This document shows, in pieces, positions 1-9,057 of a DNA stretch of 64,000 nt (positions are counted from its first letter, which is position 1; each line of letters begins with the position of its first letter). A model generated the notes under the pieces. The model made no database searches and was not told the origin of the DNA. It worked only from the letters and a program-made list of their open reading frames with translations. Made by a program: the position numbers and the translations under genes. Source of the DNA: an uncultured Burkholderiaceae bacterium (GTDB taxonomy: Bacteria > Pseudomonadota > Gammaproteobacteria > Burkholderiales > Burkholderiaceae_B); assembly GCA_937888805.1 (NCBI GenBank), contig CALBEY010000049.1:1-64000 (forward strand), read 5' to 3'.

Positions 1-298
1 TAGCTAGTGATCTGGCCGTGGTTTTTTGTATGGATTGCCAAGAAGATCGAAACGGCTAGAAACCAGATGTTTCGACGAATGGGCTGTTGTCAAACTCGAG
101 CTTACCCAGGGGGCATGGACAACATCGCCCTTTTCTACGCTTTTTCATGGGGCCCAGTGAATCCGACAAGAAAATCACACCGACACTAAGTGGTCGAACA
201 TAATTTACCATCTTGCTCGAAGTTGTTGCAGCCTTTATCTTTTCAAAATCACAACAAGCATTTGACGGCAATAAGTGCCGGTGACACGAAAGGATTCC
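1..298. other. Left-edge region without a recognisable gene
   Basis: Two open frames of 60-83 codons cross this stretch on opposite strands, but neither resembles a known family or has a convincing ribosome binding site. It probably holds the promoter region of the AtuA-like gene that starts at 299. No terminator or tRNA-like fold is evident. Confidence 0.4.
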
Positions 299-1654
299 AT
301 GAAACAAAGCATTCGAATTGGCACCGGTTCAGGTTGGTGGGGCGATCGTATCAGCCCTGCGGCTGAATTAGCCAAGCACGGCCAGTTGGATTATTTGTGT
401 TTTGAAACCATGGCCGAGGCCACGATTTCAGCAGCTCAGGTGCGCGCGCGTCGTGACACAAACTTCGCGGGTTACGACACATATTTGGAAGATCGCTTGA
501 CAGCTGTTTTGCCAGCCTGTTTGGCAAATGGCACCAAAATTATCTCCAATCAAGGCTGGATCAACCCAGACGCAGCGGCGGCGAAGGCCATCGAAATTTT
601 GAGGCAGCTTGGTGCCACGGGTATCAAGGTGGCAGCGGTTAACGGCAGTCTGATCACGGAACGCGTGTTGGGCTTGACTGATACGATTTTAGAGAATGGT
701 CAACCGACGCAAACCTTGGCAGACACGTTGATTTCGGCTGAGGTTTACCTGGGTGCCGAGCCCATTGTTCGTGCGCTTGCTCATGGTGCAGATATTGTTT
801 TTACGGGTCGGGTTGCCGACCCCTCGCTTTTCTTAGCGCCGGTGATGCATGCGTTTGGATGGGATCCTTTGGATCACAATCGTCTGGCGCAAGGCTCAGC
901 CGTCGGTCATTTGTTGGAATGTGGCGCGCAAGTCACAGGCGGCTATTTTGTTGATCCAGGGTTTAAAGATATTGAACGCCCGTGGGATCTTGGGTTTCCG
1001 ATTGCAGAGGTTTACCAAGATGGCAGTTGTGTCATCACTAAGTTAGCGGGCACTGGCGGGTGCGTCACGCTTCAAACGGTTAAAGAGCAAATGCTCTACG
1101 AAGTTCATGATCCAGCGCATTACTTAACACCGGACGTCACGGTTGATTTCACCACGGCTAAGATCGAGTTGGTTGGCCCTGACCGTGTTCGAGTCAGTGG
1201 GGTCAGTGGCAAACCGCGTTCGCCTACCCTCAAAGTGTCGATGGGCTGCCAAGAGGGTTTCGTGGGTGAAGACATGTTTTTTTACGCGGGTCCTGGTGCG
1301 CTGCGTCGCGCTGAGATTGCCAAGACCGTTTTACTGGAACGCTTTAAGATTGTCGATCTTCAGTCAGATGATTTGCGCATTGATTTTTTGGGTTTGAATG
1401 CGATTCATGGTTTGGCCACGCCGTCTGATGCACCTGAGCCATACGAAGTGGCTGTGCGCGTGGCAGCACGCACACGCACTCGCGCACAGGCTGAAAAAGT
1501 GGGTCGTGAAGTGGACGGCATGGCTGTGTCGGGTATTGCGCACACGGGCAAGCGAGTACCGTTTCAAGACCGTGTGAGGGAGGTTATTGGCATCTGGTCT
1601 TCGCTTGTGGCGCGCGATGCCGTACAAGCCACCGTCACTATTTCAGAGAGCTAA
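299..1654 (+). CDS. AtuA-like acyclic terpene utilization family protein (DUF1446)
   Basis: A 451-residue cytoplasmic protein of the DUF1446/AtuA family. The family is named for AtuA of Pseudomonas citronellol/geraniol catabolism, but homologues occur in many acyl-CoA degradation clusters and the reaction is not established. Visible family features are an N-terminal GTGSGWWGDR segment, NQGWINPDA near residue 90 and FTGRVADPSLFLAP near residue 170. I start at ATG 299 because AAGGA at 290-294 lies a few bases upstream; an in-frame start at 275 lacks this. The next gene begins 3 bases after the stop and encodes the small C-terminal domain that is fused in AtuA proper, so the two products probably act together. 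No acyl-CoA carboxylase genes lie next to it, so the substrate cannot be inferred. Confidence 0.85.
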   Translation: MKQSIRIGTGSGWWGDRISPAAELAKHGQLDYLCFETMAEATISAAQVRARRDTNFAGYDTYLEDRLTAVLPACLANGTKIISNQGWINPDAAAAKAIEILRQLGATGIKVAAVNGSLITERVLGLTDTILENGQPTQTLADTLISAEVYLGAEPIVRALAHGADIVFTGRVADPSLFLAPVMHAFGWDPLDHNRLAQGSAVGHLLECGAQVTGGYFVDPGFKDIERPWDLGFPIAEVYQDGSCVITKLAGTGGCVTLQTVKEQMLYEVHDPAHYLTPDVTVDFTTAKIELVGPDRVRVSGVSGKPRSPTLKVSMGCQEGFVGEDMFFYAGPGALRRAEIAKTVLLERFKIVDLQSDDLRIDFLGLNAIHGLATPSDAPEPYEVAVRVAARTRTRAQAEKVGREVDGMAVSGIAHTGKRVPFQDRVREVIGIWSSLVARDAVQATVTISES

Positions 1655-1657
1655 TCG

Positions 1658-2023
1658 ATGAGAGTCAAACTACAGCGCCTCGCGCATACCCGTTCTGGCG
1701 ACAAGGGCAATACATCAAACATCGCCGTGTTCGCCTTTGAGCCACTTTTTTTTCCAGTGTTACGCGAGCAACTCACGGCTGAACGATTTAAGGCTTTTTA
1801 CAATGGTGCCATCACCGGCCAGGTGATCCGCTACGAGGTGACCAATATCGATGCTTTTAACTTCGTCTGTGAAGGCGCGCTTGGTGGCGGTGTTTCTCGC
1901 AACTTGGGTCTTGATAACTACGGCAAAGCGCTGTCATCAGCGATTCTGGGTTTTGAGCTTGATGTGCCCGATGATTGGGGCGGGTTGTTGCGCGGACCTG
2001 TGAGCGATTTTGTACGGTGGTAA
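1658..2023 (+). CDS. AtuA C-terminal (ferredoxin-like fold) domain protein
   Basis: A 121-residue protein matching the small domain found at the C-terminus of AtuA proteins. Family hallmarks are LAHTRSGDKGNTSNIAVFA near the N-terminus and EGALGGGVSRNLGLDNYGKA around residues 70-90. It is tightly coupled to the upstream AtuA-like gene (3-base gap), which suggests translational coupling and a complex of the two products. Its own catalytic activity is unknown. In many Burkholderiales the domain is likewise encoded separately, so I read this as a normal split arrangement rather than a frameshift; each frame has its own start and a complete domain. Confidence 0.8.
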   Translation: MRVKLQRLAHTRSGDKGNTSNIAVFAFEPLFFPVLREQLTAERFKAFYNGAITGQVIRYEVTNIDAFNFVCEGALGGGVSRNLGLDNYGKALSSAILGFELDVPDDWGGLLRGPVSDFVRW

Positions 2024-2054
2024 TCGCGTTTAAAAATCGCTTATGCTTTGCGTT

Positions 2055-2684
2055 ATGTGTGCTGTTTACCGACCGACTAGTGATACCGCTTGGGCCAAAC
2101 AAACGTTAGGCATCGATTTGCCACGCGTTGAGCAAGATGTCTATCCTGGTCAGTCTGGTCCTATATTGGTTCAAAGTCGGCGTGATGGGCGACGTGGTGT
2201 CGGGCTGGCGCGGTTCGGTCTGATCGCACCTTGGGCCAAAGACACGAAACTTGGTCGCCATACTTACAACGCCCGCAGTGAAACAGTCGCAATCAAGCCA
2301 AGTTTCAAACAGGCGTGGCAAGAGCAGCAATTTGCCGTGGTTTTGGTGGATCATTTTTTTGAACCCTGTTATGAAACGGATAGAGCCGTCCGGTGGCAAA
2401 TTAGGACGACCTCGAACGAGCCATTTGGTATTGCTGGCCTTTGGCAGCGTTGGGTCGACCCCCAAAGTGCTGAGATCGTGGTGTCTTTTACGATGCTCAC
2501 CATTAATGCCGATGCGCACCCGGTGATGCGACGATTTCACCGCCCGGCCGACGAAAAGCGCACGCCGGTGGTGTTGCCAGGCGTTTTGTTTGACGCCTGG
2601 CTTAGCGCCACGGTCGACACAGCACCGTCCTTACTAAATCTATCAGTGTTGCCCGAGTTGGTATCTGAGCCCGTCAGCGACTGA
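2055..2684 (+). CDS. SOS response-associated peptidase (SRAP) family, YedK/HMCES-like
   Basis: A 209-residue protein of the SRAP family, whose members form a covalent link through Cys2 to abasic sites in single-stranded DNA. I choose ATG 2055 rather than the in-frame ATG at 2043 because only 2055 places Cys at position 2 (MCAVYRP), which is needed for the autocatalytic N-terminal nucleophile. Other family signatures are present: YNARSETV near residue 70 (Asn and Glu of the active site) and DAHPVMRRFH near residue 155 (active-site His). The strand continues from the AtuA pair after a 31-base gap. I see no LexA box upstream, so SOS control is not supported here. Confidence 0.88.
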   Translation: MCAVYRPTSDTAWAKQTLGIDLPRVEQDVYPGQSGPILVQSRRDGRRGVGLARFGLIAPWAKDTKLGRHTYNARSETVAIKPSFKQAWQEQQFAVVLVDHFFEPCYETDRAVRWQIRTTSNEPFGIAGLWQRWVDPQSAEIVVSFTMLTINADAHPVMRRFHRPADEKRTPVVLPGVLFDAWLSATVDTAPSLLNLSVLPELVSEPVSD

Positions 2685-2721
2685 TAGACTTCAATCTTGC
2701 CAAGCCTTTCATAGGATTGTG

Positions 2722-3075
2722 ATGCAAGCGTTAATTGGTTTCACCTTGTTGTTGCTATTTCAAGTGCTCGGTGAGGCGCTGTCTTGGGTATTGCCACTTC
2801 AATTACCTGGGCCTGTTATTGGTCTGCTGTTGTTGTGGCCAGCGTTATCGAACACTTGGATTTTGCAGCACGTGCGCGCGGTGGCTGAGTTTTTGTTGGC
2901 TAACTTGTCTTTGCTGTTTGTTCCCGTGGGTGTTGGTGTGATTATCCACCTCGACGTGTTGGCGCCCATTTGGTGGCAAGTGGGTTTGGTTTTGTTGGTA
3001 TCAACCTTGTTTGGTTTGGTCGTTACGGTGGCTGTTTTGGCGGGATTGCTTCGGCGCGAGGGTGATGATGGCTGA
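2722..3075 (+). CDS. CidA/LrgA family holin-like membrane protein
   Basis: A 117-residue integral membrane protein with four predicted hydrophobic segments, of the CidA/LrgA family. It carries the typical LPGPVIGLLLL segment near residue 30. The family is described as holin/antiholin-like in Gram-positive bacteria and more recently linked to overflow-metabolite transport; which applies here is unknown. GTG 2719 and ATG 2722 are adjacent in-frame starts; I use the ATG, with ATAGGA at 2711-2716 as ribosome binding site. The gene overlaps the following lrgB-like gene by a few bases, the standard two-gene arrangement. Confidence 0.85.
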   Translation: MQALIGFTLLLLFQVLGEALSWVLPLQLPGPVIGLLLLWPALSNTWILQHVRAVAEFLLANLSLLFVPVGVGVIIHLDVLAPIWWQVGLVLLVSTLFGLVVTVAVLAGLLRREGDDG

Positions 3076-3796
3076 TTTCGTTGAACTATGGACATACTTA
3101 TCGGCCACCCCATTGTTTGGTCTGACGGCGACTTTGCTTGTGTATGTGATGTGCGCGGCGATTTATCAGCATGGGGATCAGTCGCCTTGGTTAAACCCGG
3201 TGCTCTGGAGCATCGTCCTGATTGGCGCGTCTTTGCTTTGGTTGGGTCTGCCCTACCAAAGCTACTTTTCTGGAGCGCAGTTTATCCATTTCTTATTGGG
3301 CCCAGCCGTGGTTTCATTGGCTTTGCCGCTTTGGCTTAGGCGCACCGAATTAAGGCAACACTTTGGACGTTTGGTACTCGCCGGTTTTTTGGGTGGTGCA
3401 GTGAGCGCTTTGAGCGCTTATGGTTTGGCGCGCTGGTTGCTACTGCCTGAATCGGTGGCTTTGTCTTTGATACCCAAGTCGGTGACTGCCCCAGTGGCCA
3501 TGGGTTTGGCGCAGTCCATTGGTGGTATTCCTGAGTTGGCGGCTGTGTTTGCCGTGCTAAGTGGTTTGATTGGGGCGTTGTTGGCTCGATCGCTGTTTGG
3601 TTTGATACGCGTTGGTCAAAGCAAAGAGGACTGGACTCGGCGAGGATTTGCATTGGGGACGGTGTCACATGGAATCGGTGCTGCCCGAGCAATTCAGGTC
3701 AATCCGCAGGCAGGCGCTTATGCCGGTCTCGCATTGGCGATGCAGGTCGTTTTAGCTTCGCTTTGGATTCCTGCATTGTTTGTTTTTTTTGGCTGA
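3068..3796 (+). CDS. LrgB family membrane protein
   Basis: A 242-residue polytopic inner-membrane protein, partner of the CidA/LrgA-like protein encoded just upstream. Family signatures are LGPAVVSLALPLW near residue 80 and LIPKSVTAPVAMGLAQSIGG near residue 140, plus GTVSHGIGAARAIQ near residue 205. ATG 3065 and 3068 both follow GAGGG at 3058-3062; 3068 has the better spacing. The start lies inside the end of the upstream gene, implying translational coupling. By homology with PlsD/PlgG in plants and the Cid/Lrg systems the pair may export glycolate or pyruvate-like compounds, but nothing local shows this. Confidence 0.87.
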   Translation: MADFVELWTYLSATPLFGLTATLLVYVMCAAIYQHGDQSPWLNPVLWSIVLIGASLLWLGLPYQSYFSGAQFIHFLLGPAVVSLALPLWLRRTELRQHFGRLVLAGFLGGAVSALSAYGLARWLLLPESVALSLIPKSVTAPVAMGLAQSIGGIPELAAVFAVLSGLIGALLARSLFGLIRVGQSKEDWTRRGFALGTVSHGIGAARAIQVNPQAGAYAGLALAMQVVLASLWIPALFVFFG

Positions 3797-3802
3797 AAAT
3801 GC

Positions 3803-4255
3803 TCATGGTTTGGGTTTGTTCTGGGCACGACGGGTTAGGGCCGCCTTGTTGCGGCGGATTTCGTCTGGTGTGGTGGGCACAAAAGTTGGCACCATCACCG
3901 GTTTTCGGTTGTCATCAACGGCGACCATGGTGAAGAAGCAGCTATTCACGTGCCGAGTGGCTTGGGTTCTGATGTTTTCAGCGACCACTTTGATGCCGAT
4001 CTCCATTGACGTGCGCCCTGTTGCGTTGACGCTAGCCAAGAAGTTCACGAGTTCGCCGACGTGAATCGGCTCACGAAAAGTGACGTTTTCGACGTTTAGC
4101 GTCACCACATAACGACCGGCATATCGACTCGCACAAGCGTAAGCGACCTCATCTAACAGTTTTAGAATGGTGCCGCCATGAACGTTACCGGCAAAATTGG
4201 CGGTGTCTGGTGTCATGAGCACTGTCATGGTGAGCTGGTGGTTGGGTAGGTTCAT
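3803..4255 (-). CDS. Acyl-CoA thioesterase, hotdog fold (YciA/BACH type)
   Basis: A 150-residue single-hotdog acyl-CoA thioesterase. The signature NFAGNVHGGTILKLLDEVAY at about residues 20-39 contains the conserved Asn, HGG and catalytic Asp of the YciA/BACH group, followed by the expected VTLNVENVTFREPIHVGEL segment. It would hydrolyse short to medium acyl-CoAs in the cytoplasm; chain preference cannot be read. The gene converges on lrgB with only 6 bases between stops and no visible hairpin terminator. The C-terminus is rich in Lys/Arg, a usual feature of the group. Confidence 0.88.
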   Translation of the reverse strand: MNLPNHQLTMTVLMTPDTANFAGNVHGGTILKLLDEVAYACASRYAGRYVVTLNVENVTFREPIHVGELVNFLASVNATGRTSMEIGIKVVAENIRTQATRHVNSCFFTMVAVDDNRKPVMVPTFVPTTPDEIRRNKAALTRRAQNKPKP

Positions 4256-4361
4256 GTCGATCGCTCATGGTTTCTGATAATGTTTAATGGTATCGCACGT
4301 CGACTAGTCTCACGAAACGTCTTTAGACGGTATTTTAATTAGTGCTGATGAAGGAAAGTCT

Positions 4362-5603
4362 GTGTTTCGTTTGACGTCATTCATTTGTTTGGTCATGAAG
4401 CGATTTGTCATGAAGCGATTGGTCGAAGCAAAATTTTTTATCTGGTTCAGTGTTTTTTTGAGCTGCTTTGTGATTAAAACAGCACTCGCCAGTGAGCCGG
4501 TTTACATCGGCTTTGATGGCGCATATTCACCCAAAACAAGTACTTCGGCGCAAGCCATTGAGCTCGGTACGCAACTGGCTATTTCGCAGATTAATGGCGC
4601 TGGTGGGGTTCTAAATGGCCGACCTTTGGTGCTCGTGACCAAAGACAACCGCGGCATGGTGGCTCGCGCAAAAGATAATTTTATTGAGTTTGCTCAACGT
4701 CCCGATTTGGTCGCGATTTATGGCGGAAAATTAAGTCCCGTGATCATACAAACCATGGGACTTTCCAACAAACTGTCGATGCTTTCGATCAGTGTCTGGG
4801 GCTCTGCAGATCCCATCACTGAAAACCCATCCGATTACCCCGTCGTTTACAGACTCGCCCTCAGAGATAAATGGGCCATACCGGCCATGATGCAACATGC
4901 CAAAGCGCGTTATGGAGCAGAACGACTCTGCGAAGTGATGCCTCAAACGACATTGAGTCGCTTGGACGACCGTGCTTTGGCTATCTACCTAGAGCGGTTA
5001 GGTCAGACCGTGACTTACACGCGTAGCTACAACTGGGGTGAGACTGGCTTTGCAGAGGTCATCAAAAGTTGCGTGCGCTCTGGGGGACAGGCAGTCATCC
5101 TGATTGCCAACGAGCAAGAGGGTGCACAGTGGATCAAAGCCATGGCCGCTTTGCCGTCTGATCAACGTGTGCCAACTATTTCTCATTGGGGCGTTACAGG
5201 TTCCAACCTGCACGAAATGGTGGGAACGGCATTCAATCAGATCGATTTTGATGTCATCCAAACTTTCAGTTTTATCAATAATAAGAGACCGCAGGCCGAG
5301 GCACTGGCTAGAGAAATATTGGCTGACATAAGGTTTTCCACTGTTGAGTCCATCATCAATCCAGCGGCCATTGCCCAAGCCTTTGACATGACTCACCTAA
5401 TCGCGATGGCCATCAACGAAGCAGGATCGACCAACCGCGTGGCGATACAAAAAGCCATGCAATCGATCGGTACCTATGAGGGTGTGATTCGAACTTACAC
5501 CAAGCCCTTTTCCGACACTAACCATGATGCGCTGACAGCCGCGCAAGTCTTATTTGTTCGGTTACAGCCTGACGGCGCCTTGTTTCCTATTTCAATGAAA
5601 TGA
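4362..5603 (+). CDS. Orphan ABC transporter substrate-binding protein, branched-chain amino acid type
   Basis: A 413-residue periplasmic type I binding protein of the LivJ/LivK-like family. After a hydrophobic signal segment (about residues 25-42, ending ALAS) the mature protein begins EPVYIGFDGAYSPKTSTSAQ and continues with AISQINGAGGVLNGRPL, typical of this fold. I start at GTG 4362 because AAGGAAA at 4351-4357 precedes it well; in-frame ATGs at 4395 and 4410 are alternatives and give a more usual signal peptide length. Those two ATGs open a near-perfect 15-base tandem duplication (MKRFV/MKRLV). No permease or ATPase genes lie beside it, so it must work with a remote transporter or as a sensor. 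Confidence 0.82.
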   Translation: MFRLTSFICLVMKRFVMKRLVEAKFFIWFSVFLSCFVIKTALASEPVYIGFDGAYSPKTSTSAQAIELGTQLAISQINGAGGVLNGRPLVLVTKDNRGMVARAKDNFIEFAQRPDLVAIYGGKLSPVIIQTMGLSNKLSMLSISVWGSADPITENPSDYPVVYRLALRDKWAIPAMMQHAKARYGAERLCEVMPQTTLSRLDDRALAIYLERLGQTVTYTRSYNWGETGFAEVIKSCVRSGGQAVILIANEQEGAQWIKAMAALPSDQRVPTISHWGVTGSNLHEMVGTAFNQIDFDVIQTFSFINNKRPQAEALAREILADIRFSTVESIINPAAIAQAFDMTHLIAMAINEAGSTNRVAIQKAMQSIGTYEGVIRTYTKPFSDTNHDALTAAQVLFVRLQPDGALFPISMK

Positions 5604-5686
5604 CGTTGAGTATGCAGATGCGTTGAGATGAAGTCAGTGGTGGTGTGACGCGATTAATCGGTTTGCAATGGCTCCTACAAGCGTAT

Positions 5687-7333
5687 TCAAGGCCAGCGGG
5701 TTTTGGGCCAGTGTGAAGGGATGGCGTCAGGATCATGGGTCACAAAAATCACGCATTTATCGGCCATCCACGGCGTCATGTTTTTGATAATCGATTGCAC
5801 CAGGGGGCGTTCTAGCCCACGAAAAGGTTCATCCAGTAAAACCAGTTTGGGTTCTCGCATTAGCAGGCAAGCCAATTGAAGGCGACGGGCCTGACCGCCG
5901 GAGATGCGATTGCCCCGCACACCGAGCATGTAATTAAGGTTTTCAGGTGTGGCTTCGAGGGTTTTTGTCAGTTCAACGTCAGCCAAGACTGATTTGAGAT
6001 TTTCATCAGAAACATTGGTCAGCCCCAAGCTGAGATACTTTCGAATGCTGATGTTAATCAGCTGGTCACTTTGACCAAGAAAGGCAATCTTTTGATATCG
6101 TATCTCGTCTGGTAAGGACAAAAGGTCAATACCTTGTGACATTATTTTGCCGCGTACCGGGTCCAGTTCCCCGGCGAGTGTTTCGAGCAGGCTGGTTTTA
6201 CCACTGCCACTTTTGCCATAAATAATGTGAGGTTGACCTGGTAACAGCGTTAAAGAAAAACTTTTTTGCCGGTTGGGCTGTCGCTGGCACACCAAATCGT
6301 TGATTTCGATCGACGTTTGCGATTGCTCGGTCATGGATATGTGCTGTGGTGCTATGGGTATTTGCACTGCTTGGTATTCATACGCCTCGCTCGTTTCAAG
6401 CGCTTGCAATCGGCGGGCTGCTTCTTCGGACTCTCCGAGTCGCCACAGCGCGCCTGGCAACGTTCCCAGCGCTTCGTTTAAGCCCAGCGTCATCAGACCC
6501 AAGAGCGCCAAAATGGGGGCTTGAACGGCGCCTGACGCCAAGAAAAGAACCAGTAAAGTTAGTGTTAGGGTGAGCGCTTGAACCGAATGCTCGCCAATAC
6601 TTGAGATAACCTCTTGTTTAGAGACCCGCTGCAGCTGTGCCTGATCAATTTTATCTAAGCGTTGCGCACTGTTTTGCACTTGGTTGTTGGCGATAAGCTC
6701 AGCCATGCCTGCCAAATGATCAATCACGGCAATTCTTTGGGTGGCTCGGGCTTGCACCAATTGCCGTGATTGCGTACGGCCTTTGATTGCGCAAACCAAC
6801 GCCACCACAAAGATGAGTGTGCCGCCCACGCCAATTGTGGTGGCGACTAGGGCATTGCCCCAAATGGCACTGATGACAATGACGCCAATGAGCGTTAGAA
6901 ATGCAGAAAATAAAGGGCCAATCACGCGAATGGGAATGCCATCGAGCGTTTCAACGTCGGCTAAAAGGCGGCCCACCACATCGGCGTATCGGCGCGAATC
7001 AATGACGCGTGCGGGCCGCGATGAGATGGCACGGAAGGCGCGCACCCTTAGGTCAGCCAGAATACGCAGAATGGCCTCGTGACCAATCACACGCTCGGTG
7101 TATCGACCAAGCGTTCTCAAGATGGCCAGACCACGAATAGCGGCAGAGGGTGTAAAAATATTCAGGCTAAGAATAAGACCCCCGCCGGCCATGGCACAGG
7201 CGGTGATAAACCAACCAGATACAGCCAGTAGTGCAGCACCCGCCAGCCAAGTGATCATCAAGCAAAGATAACTGACGGCTAGCCATGACGCCCGCGGGCG
7301 GTATAGCTGCAAAAGATAAACCCAAGGCGTCAT
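5687..7333 (-). CDS. cydC: Thiol reductant ABC exporter subunit CydC
   Basis: A 548-residue half-transporter: six-helix exporter domain (residues about 1-310) followed by an ATPase domain. Walker A GKSGSGKTS lies near residue 365, the signature SGGQARRLQLA near 475, Walker B LVLLDEP near 497 and the H-loop THD near 530. With CydD it exports cysteine and glutathione to the periplasm, which is needed for assembly of cytochrome bd. Its ATG overlaps the cydD stop by 4 bases (ATGA). It is the last gene of the cydA-cydB-cydD-cydC operon. The C-terminus (KTRWP) ends soon after the H-loop, so the tail is short but the domain is complete. Confidence 0.93.
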   Translation of the reverse strand: MTPWVYLLQLYRPRASWLAVSYLCLMITWLAGAALLAVSGWFITACAMAGGGLILSLNIFTPSAAIRGLAILRTLGRYTERVIGHEAILRILADLRVRAFRAISSRPARVIDSRRYADVVGRLLADVETLDGIPIRVIGPLFSAFLTLIGVIVISAIWGNALVATTIGVGGTLIFVVALVCAIKGRTQSRQLVQARATQRIAVIDHLAGMAELIANNQVQNSAQRLDKIDQAQLQRVSKQEVISSIGEHSVQALTLTLTLLVLFLASGAVQAPILALLGLMTLGLNEALGTLPGALWRLGESEEAARRLQALETSEAYEYQAVQIPIAPQHISMTEQSQTSIEINDLVCQRQPNRQKSFSLTLLPGQPHIIYGKSGSGKTSLLETLAGELDPVRGKIMSQGIDLLSLPDEIRYQKIAFLGQSDQLINISIRKYLSLGLTNVSDENLKSVLADVELTKTLEATPENLNYMLGVRGNRISGGQARRLQLACLLMREPKLVLLDEPFRGLERPLVQSIIKNMTPWMADKCVIFVTHDPDAIPSHWPKTRWP

Positions 7334-9057
7334 GGCGCGACCCCCTGATTGGTTGATGTTGTTCTTTGCGCCATCGGTAAATTGACGACGCGGTCACAGG
7401 CTTTCAGTAGCGCCTGGTCGTGACTGGCAACCAAAACCGCAACTTGCAAGCGTCTGGACATAGCAACCAAGGTTTCAATCAGGCCGTCTCTTGTGCTTTC
7501 ATCAAGTGCAGTGGTCGGTTCATCCAGAATCCAGAGCCGAGAGCCTTTCAAGAGCGCTCTGGCTAATGCAATTCGCTGCGCTTGACCGCCAGAGACCCCT
7601 CTGTTTTGTTCACCAATTTGTGTGTCTAAGCCATCAGGTAGTGCAGGGTCAGGCAGTGGCAAACCAGCAGCACTGAGGGCCTCAAGCAATTGGGCGTCTG
7701 GTACGGTTTCTTGTTGAGACATCAATAGGTTTGAGCGCAGCGTTTCATGAAAAAGGTAGGGGCGTTGGCTCAGCCACGACCATTCTTGCGTTCGAGCGAC
7801 ATGGCCATGTCTTGGGCTCAGAAAGCCGGCGATCAGCGCTAGCAGTGTTGATTTACCACTGCCACTTGGGCCAGAGACGGCAACCATTTCACCCGAAATG
7901 ATCTGAAGAGAAAGGTTTTGAAATAAGTCAGGTGATCGATCAGAGAAGCGAAATGACAGCCCCTCAGCATTGACGACTGTCGCACTATCACGGGCAATGG
8001 GTTCCGGTTGATTCGACTGTTCGTGCGAATCAACCGGTTCGACCAACCATGACGACAGTTCTTCAGATGCGGCTTTGGCCGCACTCATGTCGTGATGGGC
8101 TTGTGCCATTTGACGCAACGGCATGAAGCACTCTGGTGCAAGCAACAATATAAAAAGGCCAGTCGATAACGAAAGGTCAACGGCAGGGCCGAAGGTAAAA
8201 ATGCCAATCAACGCAAAACCAATATAAATCGCCAGTAAGCCAATCGACACGGCACTAAAAAATTCTAACGTCGCAGACGATAGGAAAGCCACTCTGAGCA
8301 CGCGCATCGATGTGCGTCGGTATTGATCAGCCGCCATTTCGACATCGAGCGCTGTTTGCTCAATGGCCCCTTGCTTGCGAAGCCAAGACAAGGCTTCGAG
8401 TCGTTCAAGAAGATGGCTGGCCAAGGCGGCTTGTTTTTCTTGTTGCGTTTTGTGAATGCTTTCAGTGCCCCAGCCGATCAACATCATAAAGATCGGAATG
8501 ATGGGCGTGGCCAGCAGAAGCAGAATGCCGGCCACCCAGTCAACCCAAAACACGACCATAATGATGGTCACTGGAATAATGACAGCGCCTAATCGTGCGG
8601 GTAAGTATCGAGCCAAGTAACCATGCAAGGCATCGATTTGTTCCAGATATTGGTGGGCCCACCACGCGGCGTTGCCTTGAGTTGCCAGACCAAATGGCCC
8701 GAGTTTTGATGCTGTGTGAAGTAGTTTTGTTCTCAGGCGGGATCGGATGCGGGCAGACAACGTCTGACCCATTCGATCTCGAAATAAATTTGCGACGTAG
8801 CGAAGCATTAGCCCCAGGGCTGCTAACCCCCACCACCAGTTCTTTGTTGTTTGTTCGGTAACGGCTGCGTCGATGATCAAGGCAATCGACCAGCAAATAC
8901 CAACGAGCCCAACCACGCTAAGTGCTGAGCCCAAGGCAGCCAAGCGCAATTCAGTTTTGGCTTGCTCTTTAAGCCGACGAAGAAAAGAGGCCGGTGCCTT
9001 CTCTGGCACCGGCCCCGCTGACTGAACTGACAGGGGGGAGTTTTCAGTGGTATCCAC
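7330..9057 (-). CDS. cydD: Thiol reductant ABC exporter subunit CydD
   Basis: A 575-residue exporter half-transporter with N-terminal transmembrane domain and C-terminal ATPase. Walker A GPSGSGKST is near residue 395, the signature VSGGQAQRIALARAL near 490, Walker B LWILDEPTTALDE near 510. It forms the heterodimer CydDC. The start is GTG at 9057, inside the last 14 bases of cydB; no in-frame ATG gives a complete first helix. This overlap and the 4-base overlap with cydC point to one translationally coupled transcript from the cydA promoter. Confidence 0.93.
   Translation of the reverse strand: MDTTENSPLSVQSAGPVPEKAPASFLRRLKEQAKTELRLAALGSALSVVGLVGICWSIALIIDAAVTEQTTKNWWWGLAALGLMLRYVANLFRDRMGQTLSARIRSRLRTKLLHTASKLGPFGLATQGNAAWWAHQYLEQIDALHGYLARYLPARLGAVIIPVTIIMVVFWVDWVAGILLLLATPIIPIFMMLIGWGTESIHKTQQEKQAALASHLLERLEALSWLRKQGAIEQTALDVEMAADQYRRTSMRVLRVAFLSSATLEFFSAVSIGLLAIYIGFALIGIFTFGPAVDLSLSTGLFILLLAPECFMPLRQMAQAHHDMSAAKAASEELSSWLVEPVDSHEQSNQPEPIARDSATVVNAEGLSFRFSDRSPDLFQNLSLQIISGEMVAVSGPSGSGKSTLLALIAGFLSPRHGHVARTQEWSWLSQRPYLFHETLRSNLLMSQQETVPDAQLLEALSAAGLPLPDPALPDGLDTQIGEQNRGVSGGQAQRIALARALLKGSRLWILDEPTTALDESTRDGLIETLVAMSRRLQVAVLVASHDQALLKACDRVVNLPMAQRTTSTNQGVAP

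Noticed and set aside
56-307. An 83-codon minus-strand frame at the left edge
   Set aside because: No recognisable domain and it overlaps the promoter and start of the AtuA-like gene.
2024-2054. LexA box in front of the SRAP gene
   Set aside because: No CTGT-N8-ACAG or close variant is present despite the family name.
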